64,000 nt of DNA from assembly GCF_002095395.1 (NCBI RefSeq), contig NZ_MJEI01000087.1, forward strand, positions 22,143 to 86,142, written 5' to 3'. The DNA is from Williamsia sp. 1135 (GTDB taxonomy: Bacteria > Actinomycetota > Actinomycetes > Mycobacteriales > Mycobacteriaceae). The position numbers were made by a program, and so were the translations under genes. The notes below the pieces were generated by a model. It was not told the origin of the DNA. It did not search any database and worked only from the letters and a program-made list of their open reading frames with translations. Below, piece after piece: positions 41,252 to 49,576 of this stretch; the stretch's first letter is position 1; the number at the start of each line of letters is the position of its first letter.

Positions 41252-42418
41252 ATGAGTGAAGTCAGTGCCGACGATCTCGCCGACATCGTGGCCGCCACGC
41301 GCAGCTTTGTCCGCGAGCAGGTGATTCCCCGTGAACAGGAGATCGCCGACGCAGATGCCATTCCCGACGATCTGCGCGAAGCGATCAAGGACATGGGCCT
41401 GTTCGGGTTCGCCATCCCGCAGCAATGGGGCGGCCTCGGACTGGACCTCGAGCAGGATGTGGCATTGGCTCTGGAGCTCGGCTACACCTCACTCGCGGTG
41501 CGCTCGATGTTCGGAACCAACAACGGCATCGCCGGCCAGGTCCTGGTCGAGTTCGGTACAGCCGAGCAGAAGCAGCTTTGGCTGGCGCGGATCGCCTCGG
41601 GGGAGGTGGTCGCGTCGTTCGCGCTCACGGAGGACGGCGCGGGGTCAAACCCGGCGGGTCTACGTACGAAAGCCGTTGCCGACAAGGATGATTGGATAAT
41701 CAGCGGGTCCAAGCGTTACATCACCAACGCGCCGTCCGCGGACTTGTTCGTGGTCTTCGCCCGTTACCGCGACGCCGACTCCGGCGGGCCGGGCATCGCG
41801 GTCTTCCTCGTCCCCGCCGACGCCGAGGGGGTCAGGGTCGGTCCCACGGACAAGAAGATGGGCCAGTCCGGATCACAGACGGCGGAGGTGTACTTCGACG
41901 AGGTGCGGGTGGACGGGTCCGCATTGGTGGGAGGCGATCCCGACGTGGGTTACCGGGCCGCGATGACCATCCTGGCCCGCGGCCGGATCCACATCGCCGC
42001 GGTCGCGGTCGGTCAGGCACAACGTGCGCTGGACGAATCGGTCCGCCATGCGGCGCTGACGACGCAGGGCGGCAAGGCAATCGGCGACTTCCAGCTCGTG
42101 CAGGCCATGCTCGCCGACCAGCAGACCGGGGTGATGGCCGGCCGGGCGCTCGTGGCCGAGGCCGCCCGGAAGTGGGTTGCCGACGAAGACAGGAGAATCG
42201 CGCCGTCGGTGGCGAAGGTCTTCTGTACCGAGATGCTCGGCAACGTCGCCGACCTGGCCGTACAGATCCACGGCGGCGCGGGGTACATGAACGGTGTTGT
42301 GGTGGAGAGGATCTACCGTGACGCGCGGCTACTGCGGCTCTACGAGGGCACCAGCGAGATTCAGCGGTTGATCATCGGTGGGGGACTGGTGCGGGCCGAG
42401 AAGAAGCGCAATCAGTAA
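41252..42418 (+). CDS. acyl-CoA dehydrogenase
   Basis: 388-residue FAD enzyme of the acyl-CoA dehydrogenase family. FAD/substrate motifs are FALTEDGAGSNPAGLRT and ISGSKRYITNA; the C-terminal RLYEGTSEIQRLIIGGGL carries the likely catalytic Glu (about residue 364). Start ATG 41252. The substrate acyl chain is unknown. It follows glpD by 46 bp and converges with the EgtE-like gene, overlapping by 7 bp. Confidence 0.93.
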   Translation: MSEVSADDLADIVAATRSFVREQVIPREQEIADADAIPDDLREAIKDMGLFGFAIPQQWGGLGLDLEQDVALALELGYTSLAVRSMFGTNNGIAGQVLVEFGTAEQKQLWLARIASGEVVASFALTEDGAGSNPAGLRTKAVADKDDWIISGSKRYITNAPSADLFVVFARYRDADSGGPGIAVFLVPADAEGVRVGPTDKKMGQSGSQTAEVYFDEVRVDGSALVGGDPDVGYRAAMTILARGRIHIAAVAVGQAQRALDESVRHAALTTQGGKAIGDFQLVQAMLADQQTGVMAGRALVAEAARKWVADEDRRIAPSVAKVFCTEMLGNVADLAVQIHGGAGYMNGVVVERIYRDARLLRLYEGTSEIQRLIIGGGLVRAEKKRNQ

Positions 42419-43503
42419 CCCATTCCGCGCAATTCGTTGGCCAGCGTATCGAGGTGCGACCGCTGGACGTCGAGGTGCGGGGAGATCCTGAGCACCGTCT
42501 GTTCCGAACTCAGGGGTGCCCGCCAAGGATCGGCGCAGGTGACCAGGATGCCGATGGACCGCAGCTTGTTCCGCGCCGCCAGCACGTCACCCGCCTCCCA
42601 GCCGGGCGGCGGTGCCAGCGTGACGATCGCGGACGGCTCATCGATGGGCTCGAGCACCTCCCAGCTGCCGATACCGGTCAGCCGTTCCCTGGTGAACTGT
42701 CCGATCGTGGCGAGCTCACGGTTGACCCGCGCCGGCCCGAAACTCTGGAGTTCCTGGATCGCGACGCCGAGCCCGAGCCGCCCGGCGATGAAGGCCTCGG
42801 AGCTCTCGACCTCGACCGGCCGGACCGAATCGGCCCGCACGGCGAGGAAGCCGACGCCGCGGGGTCCGGCCAGCCATTTGCGGCTCGTCCCGTAGACCAC
42901 GTCGGCTCCTGATGCGCAGTCCCGTTGGCCCAGTGCCTGCGCGACGTCGACGACCACAGGAACACCCGCAGCGCGGGCGAGGTCGACGATCTTCGAGACC
43001 GGTTGCACCACACCGCTGTGCGACCCGATGTGGCAGATGTGGATGAAGTCGGGTTGCTCGAACTGCAGCATGTTCTCGAGCGCGTCGGTGTCGACGTGCC
43101 CGTAGACATCCGCCGACGGGATCGTATGCACCGCGTAACCGCGACGCTCGAACTCGTCGAGGTTCGGCCCGAACTCGTTCTTGGCGACCCACACCGACGC
43201 GGAGATGGGCAGGTTCCAGTGGGTGAGCAGGGCTCGCAGCGCCGCCTTGGCGGACTCTCGAAAGGCGAGCTCGCTCGCCTGATGACCGACCAGCTCGGCG
43301 ATGTCACGGCGGCATCTGTCGAGCGATTCGGCGATCTGTTCCTCGGCGACATACGCACCGCGCTCGGCCTCGCGCCACAGGTGCGATGTGATGGTCTCGA
43401 TCACCCGCTTCGACGAACGTGATGCCGATGCCGAGTCCAGGTGGATGCTCACCGGCTCGGTACGGGCGCGATGCCAGAGGTCACCGAGCTCGCTCACGTA
43501 CAT
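42412..43503 (-). CDS. class V aminotransferase-fold PLP enzyme, EgtE-like
   Basis: 363 residues. The PLP lysine lies in YGTSRKWLAGPRGVGFL (about residue 208), and VVVDVAQALGQRDCASGADV precedes it. This pattern closely resembles mycobacterial EgtE, the C-S lyase of ergothioneine synthesis, rather than SufS. No egtA-D genes are in this window, so the role is uncertain. The start is ATG 43503 after AGGAGG with 8-base spacing; an in-frame ATG 10 codons earlier lacks a site. Confidence 0.82.
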   Translation of the reverse strand: MYVSELGDLWHRARTEPVSIHLDSASASRSSKRVIETITSHLWREAERGAYVAEEQIAESLDRCRRDIAELVGHQASELAFRESAKAALRALLTHWNLPISASVWVAKNEFGPNLDEFERRGYAVHTIPSADVYGHVDTDALENMLQFEQPDFIHICHIGSHSGVVQPVSKIVDLARAAGVPVVVDVAQALGQRDCASGADVVYGTSRKWLAGPRGVGFLAVRADSVRPVEVESSEAFIAGRLGLGVAIQELQSFGPARVNRELATIGQFTRERLTGIGSWEVLEPIDEPSAIVTLAPPPGWEAGDVLAARNKLRSIGILVTCADPWRAPLSSEQTVLRISPHLDVQRSHLDTLANELRGMGY

Positions 43504-43612
43504 CCGTAGAACCTCCTGGGCTGGTGACCCCACCTGAGTGCTTGTCGGCTCTCACGCTACCGCGAAGGCACCCGATGGAACCGAGACACCCGATGTCGCC
43601 GTCATATCCGGC

Positions 43613-44176
43613 ATGGAGCCGACAATCGAGTACGTCTTCGGATCGGGGAACGGTACGACCCACTCGTGGATCTCGCCGCCGGATCTGACCCTCGGGTCGG
43701 GTGGTCTCGACGCGGTCAGGATCGACTTCGACGGTGACGGGCGCCTCGACGACGCGATGTGGGACCGCGACGCAGACGGGCGCGCCGACTGCAGCGTCCT
43801 GGATCTCGACGACGATGGTCGGCTCGACGCCTGGTTCACCGACGATGGTTCGGGGGTGTGGGGTCGGGAGCTCGAGCAGGGAGACGATGATCTGCGCTGG
43901 AGCGATCCGATGGGGGAGCAGCACACCAGTCCGGCCACGACGGATGTCCACGGATCCTGCGCGGGTGTGGACGTCGCCGGTGACGGCGGTACCGACGACA
44001 GGGTGTGCGATCGGGATTCTGATGGCCTCGCCGAAATCGTGTTGATGCGATCCGGTGGGCGGTTGTACCTCGACACCGACATGGACTCGCGGCTCGATCA
44101 GGTCCTCGTCGACAGCGATCTCGATGGGACTGCCGACGGTGCCATCTCGGTGGGGCAGCCGGGGTTCGTGCTGTGA
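43613..44176 (+). CDS. DUF6802-like acidic repeat protein
   Basis: About 187 residues, very acidic, with repeated Asp-rich turns (DFDGDGRLDD, DRDADGRADC, DLDDDGRLDAW, DRDSDGLAEI, DTDMDSRLDQ, DSDLDGTADG). These resemble calcium-binding DxDxDG loops of dockerin or thrombospondin type. There is no signal peptide or membrane helix. The start is uncertain: GTG 43538 is in frame, but codons between it and ATG 43613 lack the usual GC-rich third positions. Function unknown; calcium binding is inference. Confidence 0.75.
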   Translation: MEPTIEYVFGSGNGTTHSWISPPDLTLGSGGLDAVRIDFDGDGRLDDAMWDRDADGRADCSVLDLDDDGRLDAWFTDDGSGVWGRELEQGDDDLRWSDPMGEQHTSPATTDVHGSCAGVDVAGDGGTDDRVCDRDSDGLAEIVLMRSGGRLYLDTDMDSRLDQVLVDSDLDGTADGAISVGQPGFVL

Positions 44177-44177
44177 A

Positions 44178-44990
44178 TCAGGCCGCTTCCTCGCCGGCGG
44201 TGCGGTGTCGCAGGCGCCGATCCTCCAGCGCGCGTGCGGTGCGATAGGTGCGGCCGGCGCGCCATACGCGGAATGCCGCCTCGAGTCCCAGCAGCAGCGT
44301 CCCGACCATGCAGAAGCTGAGGGCGAGCAGACCCAGGGTCACACTGATCGGACTGTTCTCGGCGACGTGGATGTCCGCGGCCCAGACGAGGCCCGTCCCG
44401 ATGATCTTCCACGCGGACCAGGCAACGGCGAAGATGCCACCCACCCCGACGACGAAGCGCAACTTGCCCAGTTCGGACCGCACGACGGTCCAGGCGAGGA
44501 AGCCTGCCGGCAGCCCGATCCAGATCGAGAAGACGGCCTCGTAGAGCACCACGTTGAAGACGTTCCCGTAGTCCGCGAGGAAATCAGCGCTGGGAGGAAA
44601 GTTCGAGTGCACCAACGTGAGATTGATGATCGCCACCGAGCCCGCAGCCCCGAGGACGAGCATCATCAAGCGCTGGTGCAGATCGGGGTCGGTCCACTCG
44701 TCGCCGTCGGGATCACGGCTCTTGCGACGGATGGCCATCAGAGCGCCCATCAGGGCGCAACCGGCGATGACGGCCGACGTTGCGCCCCAGATGCGCTCCG
44801 AGGTGCTCAGAGGTTCGCGCACACCGCCGAGGGGGATGAGGCTGATGTAGTTCTCGCCGGTGAGGGAGTAGAACGCCATGCACACGCCGAATGAAATGGT
44901 GGTCGCGTGGCGGTACCACCCGCCGCGCAGCGCCACCAGCGCCGCCAGGACCACGCCGGTCCAGGCAAGCGCGCCGAGCGCATCTCTCAT
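44178..44990 (-). CDS. seven-helix membrane protein (MAB_1171c/DUF6545-like)
   Basis: 270 residues with seven predicted membrane helices at about 5-25, 29-50, 68-88, 107-127, 144-170, 177-203 and 215-240, and a basic cytosolic tail. It resembles the membrane half of the actinobacterial MAB_1171c family, whose transporter label is putative. The start overlaps the peptidase gene by 4 bp (ATGA). Coupling to an ImmA/IrrE peptidase and an XRE regulator suggests a sensor or effector rather than a housekeeping transporter; this is inference. Confidence 0.75.
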   Translation of the reverse strand: MRDALGALAWTGVVLAALVALRGGWYRHATTISFGVCMAFYSLTGENYISLIPLGGVREPLSTSERIWGATSAVIAGCALMGALMAIRRKSRDPDGDEWTDPDLHQRLMMLVLGAAGSVAIINLTLVHSNFPPSADFLADYGNVFNVVLYEAVFSIWIGLPAGFLAWTVVRSELGKLRFVVGVGGIFAVAWSAWKIIGTGLVWAADIHVAENSPISVTLGLLALSFCMVGTLLLGLEAAFRVWRAGRTYRTARALEDRRLRHRTAGEEAA

Positions 44991-45403
44991 GCCACGATGC
45001 CAACAGCTCCGAACGCAGCAGTCAAGGCACGGTTGTTACGAGGCTGGCTACCACGGCCTTCGGCGAGGGTGCCGACCGTCGTGGCGAATGCCTCCGACTG
45101 GGCTTCTCGCCGCGAGTTCTGATCGCAACCCTCGTGACCGGCGAGCAGATGCCAGGCCTCATGCGCCGCGATGTGAATGCTGTGGGCCTTGGACACGTTC
45201 GCCGGGATGACGATGATGGCGGTACCGCGACTGGTCCGCAATGCCGCGCCGGTCACCTCGCCCGAGTTGAGACTGTCAGAAGTGATGCAACGGACAGGGC
45301 AACCGAGTTCCTTGGCAAGCCGGATCTCGAACGCCTCCCACGACCAGTCACCCTCGGGGGAGATGGCAGCGGCGAGCCGAAACATCTTCTGGCGGGTCAT
45401 CAT
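44987..45403 (-). CDS. ImmA/IrrE-type zinc metallopeptidase
   Basis: 138 residues. The zinc-peptidase motif HEAWHLLAGH (HExxH at 81-85) is followed by EAQSEAFAT (about 100-108), matching the downstream Glu-Ala-x-x-x-Phe-Ala segment of ImmA/IrrE proteins. Such peptidases cleave a partner XRE repressor when activated. Its reading frame overlaps the XRE gene upstream and the membrane gene downstream, each by 4 bp. No secretion signal, so it acts in the cytosol. The target is presumably the adjacent regulator. Confidence 0.82.
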   Translation of the reverse strand: MMTRQKMFRLAAAISPEGDWSWEAFEIRLAKELGCPVRCITSDSLNSGEVTGAALRTSRGTAIIVIPANVSKAHSIHIAAHEAWHLLAGHEGCDQNSRREAQSEAFATTVGTLAEGRGSQPRNNRALTAAFGAVGIVA

Positions 45404-45822
45404 TGTCCGACGCTCTTCTCGGCCTCGAGTACCCGGCTCACCTCGCGAAGCAAGGTGACCAGTTCGGCCCGTCCGGTCGAGGACAGTTGATCGGCACGCA
45501 GACCCGCAACCTGCAATCCGGTCTCTTCGATCGCTGCCTGAACCTCTTCACCAAGGGTCCGGGGACTCGAGGAGAAATGGTCTTTGGAGACACCGAAGAA
45601 CGAGCAGATGGCGTCACGCACGGCGCCGTCCACTTTCATCACGCGCCCCTTGCGGATCCGCCACACGAACTGCCGATCGATGGTCCGGCCGGTTTCGGCC
45701 GTGACCCAGTCGGCGATCTCTGCGTTTGCCGTCCGAGAGCCACCTGGCCAGCGGGACGCACAGAGCCTATTGAGCTCGATTGCGAACTCAGACACCTCAT
45801 CACGATTGCGCATGCGGACCAT
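45400..45822 (-). CDS. XRE-like helix-turn-helix regulator
   Basis: 140 residues. A helix-turn-helix region lies at about 30-75 (ANAEIADWVTAETGRTIDRQFVWRIRKG), followed by FFGVSKDHF as in XRE repressors. The C-terminal half is helical and could form a dimer or peptidase-recognition region. The start is ATG 45822 or 45813. It leads the three-gene coupled module and is divergent from the frameshifted EthD gene. Repression of its own promoter is likely but not shown. Confidence 0.8.
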   Translation of the reverse strand: MVRMRNRDEVSEFAIELNRLCASRWPGGSRTANAEIADWVTAETGRTIDRQFVWRIRKGRVMKVDGAVRDAICSFFGVSKDHFSSSPRTLGEEVQAAIEETGLQVAGLRADQLSSTGRAELVTLLREVSRVLEAEKSVGQ

Positions 45823-45851
45823 AGTGCCAGGTGAATAGCCCTTTTGTCGCT

Positions 45852-46564
45852 ATGTCAGCGGCTAAGGTCACTCACGTGGAGAAGGTCATGCTCGCTGTCA
45901 GGGGTTCGGTACCGACTGCAGAATGGTGCTCTGACCTGCGTAAACAAGGGTCCGAGATGCGCTTTGAGGGCGTCGCGATCAACGTCCGAGATAATCTGGT
46001 ATCCGGTTCTAAAATGACGCTGACAACCCTCGATCCGCCGATTGTCGCCGTGGTCAGCGTCTGGGCGGAGCAACACTACGGGCAGCCGATCGCGGAACTC
46101 ATCGACCTTCTGGGCAGTTCATATGGTCATGTTTCGGCGTATCTGGTGACGGAATCGGTACCGCTGCCGTGCCTCGTGTCGACCCCGGGGAGCGCACCCC
46201 GGGGTTGTCGAATCTGGCCTTCATCCGCCGACCGGCCGACCTTGACGAGGCGTCATGGCGCAGGCGCTGGCACCACGACCACACTCCGATCGCGATCGAT
46301 ACCCAGGCGACGTTCGGCTACGTCCAGAACGCGGTCGTCCGGTCGCTGACCCCGGATGCGCCGTCGGTGGACGCGATCGTCGAGGAGTTCTTCCCCATCG
46401 AGGCGGTGCACGATGTACACGCCTTCTTCGGCGCCGCGGACGACGAAGAGCTGACCGACCGGATGACCCGGATGCTTACGAGCACCGGCGCGTTCGGGGC
46501 GGATCAGAACATCGACACGGTGCCGACGAGTCACTACCTCTACCGGGATCCGTTTGCTCGTTGA
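45852..46564 (+). pseudogene. EthD-domain protein, frameshifted near 46,170
   Basis: Two overlapping frames make one protein. The first (from ATG 45852 or GTG 45876; EKVMLAVRGSVPTAEW to YLVTESVPLP) runs to about 46,169. The second continues PRVDPGERTPGLSNLAFIRR to TSHYLYRDPFAR, ending 46564. Restoring the frame needs one added base (or two removed) around 46,167-46,172. The second half has the EthD-type WRRRWHHDHTPIAIDTQATF and FFPIEAVHDVHAF segments. No slippery heptamer is present, so a mutation or sequencing error is likelier than programmed shifting. Confidence 0.75.
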
Positions 46565-46583
46565 CCGGCTCTGTGCCGACTGG

Positions 46584-47432
46584 TCAGAAGGTGGGTGGGC
46601 TGGCTTTGATGCGCTCGAGTTGATACGCGATGGGATCGGCCGGCCGGGCCTCCCAGTCGGAATCGAGCCACCAGGTGATGCCGGCATCCGCGAGCTGCGC
46701 GGCCTTCCGACGTTCGCCGTCGCGATCGGAGAGGTCGGAGGTGCCCTCGAAGACGATGTCGTAGTTTCCCGTGAAACCGAGCTCCTCGCGCAGCCCACGG
46801 ATCTCGGCCGCGATGCTCGCCCACTGGTCCACCCCGACCGTGACCGGGCCGTCCGGCATCGAGCCGTCGGTGTTCCGGAAGTTCGGCAGCAGTCCGTCGC
46901 AGCGGGCCGCCCTCGCCATTGACTTGCGCGCGCCCTGCAGTCCTACACACCAGGTGGTGATCCGGGGCGTGGAGACGATGGGGTCGGGGAGTTCGAAATC
47001 GGTGGGTTGCACCTGGTAATGCTTGCCCGAATACTCGAACGGCTGTCCGGCCCAGAGCCCGAACAGTACGTCGAGACCCTCGTCGAACAACTCTGCACGG
47101 GTCTTGCGGCCCTGGTCGCGTTCGAACGCCAGCCAGCCCGGGTGCAGAGCACCCATCCCGACGCCGAGGATCACCCGCCCGCCGCTGAGCCGATCGAGAG
47201 TCGCAGTGGTGGACGCGAGATCCCACGGCTTGCGCCGCGGTACAGGGGTCAACATCGTGCCGAGCCCGATGCGTTCGGTGCGCATCGCTGCGGCGGTCAG
47301 GGATATCCACGGGTCGTTGCCCCAGAGCGCCTCCCAGCCGAACACCGCATCCCAGCCCGCGTCCTCGGCCGCGACCGCCATTGTTGCGAAATCGGCGGCG
47401 TCACCCTTGGGAAAGACGATTCCGTATCGCAT
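46584..47432 (-). CDS. LLM-class flavin-dependent oxidoreductase
   Basis: 282 residues of the luciferase-like monooxygenase superfamily (TIM barrel). Visible features are the N-terminal MRYGIVFPKGD, TERIGLGTMLTPVPRRKPW and LSGGRVILGVGMGALHPGW. Cofactor is FMN or F420; neither can be assigned. The start is ATG 47432 with a good site (CCAGGAGACC). It overlaps the 3' end of the MFS gene by 32 bp in the same direction, so translation may be coupled. Confidence 0.9.
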   Translation of the reverse strand: MRYGIVFPKGDAADFATMAVAAEDAGWDAVFGWEALWGNDPWISLTAAAMRTERIGLGTMLTPVPRRKPWDLASTTATLDRLSGGRVILGVGMGALHPGWLAFERDQGRKTRAELFDEGLDVLFGLWAGQPFEYSGKHYQVQPTDFELPDPIVSTPRITTWCVGLQGARKSMARAARCDGLLPNFRNTDGSMPDGPVTVGVDQWASIAAEIRGLREELGFTGNYDIVFEGTSDLSDRDGERRKAAQLADAGITWWLDSDWEARPADPIAYQLERIKASPPTF

Positions 47433-48807
47433 GGCGGTCTCCTGGATGCTCGGCGTCTGGGACGGTCGCTTCCTCGCGATTATGGATCAGTCCTACGACA
47501 ACGATGGCGATCGCGTAGATGGCCGCACCTGCGACGACCAGGCCCGGTGAGCGCCCGTCGTCGGCGATGGTCAGTGCGCCGACGGTGATCGCTCCGACAA
47601 ACGCGAAGTTGAACAGCGCGTCCTGGAACGAGAACGCTTGGCCGCGCCGGGCGTCCGCGACATCCATCTGCATGGCGGCGTCGCCGCAGAGCTTGCACAC
47701 CTGGCCGATCAGTCCCAGCACCGCAGCGGCCACACAGATCACGATGCCGTTGAAGCTCCACAGGGTCAGCTGTGCGACGACGCCCACCGCCAATGCGGAG
47801 ACGACCGCTCGTCTACGTCCGAACCGGGCGACGAGGAAGGGGGTGAGGAGCGCCGCGAACAACATTCCGACCGCGGTCATGGCTGCGACCAGGCCGAATC
47901 CGGACAGACCTCCGCCGAGCGTCGAGTTCTTGGTGAGGACCAGCAGCATCAGGGTGTTGAACCCGAACACCAATCGGTGCGCCCCGACCCCGGCGAGCGC
48001 GGCGGCGACGGGCGGGGCCTGCCACACCGCGCGGGCGCCGTGCCCGAGGCCTACCGTGACCGCACGAAAAGCGGACCCGCTCGGATGCTGCGGGGTGACC
48101 TTGCCGACGACGTCGGGATGATCTGGTCCGAGTTGCAGGGGCTCGAACCGGTGGGCGATCGCGGCGGCGGCCAACGCGACGACCACGGCCCCCATGACTG
48201 TTGCGGCGCTACCGGAATTGTTCGACCCGAAGATCTCGCGCAACGCCAGCGCGCCGCCCGCACCGAGAGCGAGCGCGCCGGCCCCGATGGTGGTGAAGAA
48301 GGAGTTCATCCCGACCAGCAGATCGCGTTCGATGACATGTGGCAGACCAGCGGACAGGCCTGACGCCACGAACCGGCTCGCGCCGGTGACGGCCAGTGCC
48401 GCGATCAGGACGCCGGTGTCATTGGCGCCGGTTGCGATCACCAGGGCGACCAGGGAGACCAACACCGCACGCAACACGTTGGCCCAGACGAGCACCGTGC
48501 GTCGGTCCCAGTGGTCGAGCAGGGCGCCGGCGAACGGACCGATCACCGAGTAGGGGAGCAGCAGCACTGCCATCCCTCCGGCCACGGCCATGGGATCGGC
48601 ATGACGCTCGGGGTTGAACAGAATCGCACCCCCGAGCGCGGCCTGGAAGAGGCCATCGGTGAACTGACTGCCGAGACGCACCGAGAGCAACCGGAAAAGT
48701 CCCGGTGAATGGCGAAACGACCGCACGAACTGCCGCAGCGGCAGGCGATGGCTACCGGAGCAGGAGGGCAGCCCAGAGGCCGCCGCGGTCGGTTCTACGT
48801 TCACCAT
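47401..48807 (-). CDS. MFS transporter (Rv0037c-like)
   Basis: 468 residues, multi-pass membrane protein of the major facilitator family. Helices include MAVLLLPYSVIGPFAGALL followed by the MFS loop DHWDRRTVL. The start is ATG 48807 (MVNVEPTAAASG); the open frame upstream continues into the yqgE leader. Divergent from yqgE, as in M. tuberculosis Rv0037c/Rv0038. Substrate unknown. Confidence 0.88.
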   Translation of the reverse strand: MVNVEPTAAASGLPSCSGSHRLPLRQFVRSFRHSPGLFRLLSVRLGSQFTDGLFQAALGGAILFNPERHADPMAVAGGMAVLLLPYSVIGPFAGALLDHWDRRTVLVWANVLRAVLVSLVALVIATGANDTGVLIAALAVTGASRFVASGLSAGLPHVIERDLLVGMNSFFTTIGAGALALGAGGALALREIFGSNNSGSAATVMGAVVVALAAAAIAHRFEPLQLGPDHPDVVGKVTPQHPSGSAFRAVTVGLGHGARAVWQAPPVAAALAGVGAHRLVFGFNTLMLLVLTKNSTLGGGLSGFGLVAAMTAVGMLFAALLTPFLVARFGRRRAVVSALAVGVVAQLTLWSFNGIVICVAAAVLGLIGQVCKLCGDAAMQMDVADARRGQAFSFQDALFNFAFVGAITVGALTIADDGRSPGLVVAGAAIYAIAIVVVGLIHNREEATVPDAEHPGDRHAIRNRLSQG

Positions 48808-48896
48808 GACCAGCGTACAAACCTTGCGGCCACGGCGTGCCGCCGCGGCCGAAGTGCGCACGCGAAAATCGCCCTTGACCGTGACATGATGAAGCG

Positions 48897-49472
48897 ATGT
48901 CACCCAGTTCAATCGAGGTGTCTGCAGGCAGCTTGCTCATGGCCTCGACGGATCTGGCCGAGCCGACCTTTCGGCGCACGGTGATTTACATCATCGAGCA
49001 CAACGACGCGGGCAGTCTCGGCGTCGTCCTCAACCGGATGAGTCAGACGGCCGTGCACAATCTGTTGCCCGCGTGGACCGACACCGCGGCGCGGCCGAAG
49101 GCGATCTTCGTGGGCGGTCCGGTGAAGCAGGACTCGGCTCTGTGTCTGGGAGTGGTCCGGCCGGGGGTGAGCATCGGTCATCTACCGGCACTTCGCCACG
49201 TCGAGGGCCGGGTCGTACTGGTCGACCTGGACGCCGACGCCGAGGACCTGACGGAGGCACTGTCGGGCGTCCGGATCTTTGCGGGGTACGCGGGCTGGGG
49301 GATCGGGCAGCTGGGCGACGAATTGAGGACCGGTAGCTGGATCGTGGCGCCCTCGCTACCCGACGACGTCCTCGCCCCGGCGGAGATGGACCTGTGGTCG
49401 CAGGTGTTGCGCCGCCAGCCGTGGCCGCTGCCGCTGCTCTCGACCCACCCGATCGAACTCGAGAGAAACTGA
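48897..49472 (+). CDS. YqgE/AlgH family protein (UPF0301, DUF179)
   Basis: 191 residues. Family hallmarks are GSLLMASTDLAEPTFRRTVI, HNDAGSLGVVLNR, FVGGPVKQDSALCLG and GYAGWGIGQLGDEL. Its biochemical role is not established. ATG 48897. It corresponds to Rv0038 by position, next to the MFS gene, with leuS 3 kb downstream. Confidence 0.93.
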   Translation: MSPSSIEVSAGSLLMASTDLAEPTFRRTVIYIIEHNDAGSLGVVLNRMSQTAVHNLLPAWTDTAARPKAIFVGGPVKQDSALCLGVVRPGVSIGHLPALRHVEGRVVLVDLDADAEDLTEALSGVRIFAGYAGWGIGQLGDELRTGSWIVAPSLPDDVLAPAEMDLWSQVLRRQPWPLPLLSTHPIELERN

Positions 49473-49576
49473 CGTCCCGTTCACACCTTGTTGTGAGCCT
49501 GTTACTCTTCCTCAGCAGTTGTGAGCGTCGTCTCATCGGCGATGCTGGGGGTCGGGGTGCATCAGAGGGGGAGTCG

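Noticed and set aside
39622..41415. Long minus-strand open frame opposite glpD
   Set aside because: Explained by the GC-rich third positions of glpD and the acyl-CoA dehydrogenase gene; no conserved motif.
45852..46564. Programmed ribosomal frameshifting in the EthD gene
   Set aside because: No slippery heptamer or downstream stem was found at the junction near 46,170.
46764..46777. Near-parS GTTTCCCGTGAAAC inside the LLM oxidoreductase gene
   Set aside because: One mismatch in the palindrome core and the sequence is explained by coding; the position is far from the parS cluster. Kept as a low-probability secondary site only.
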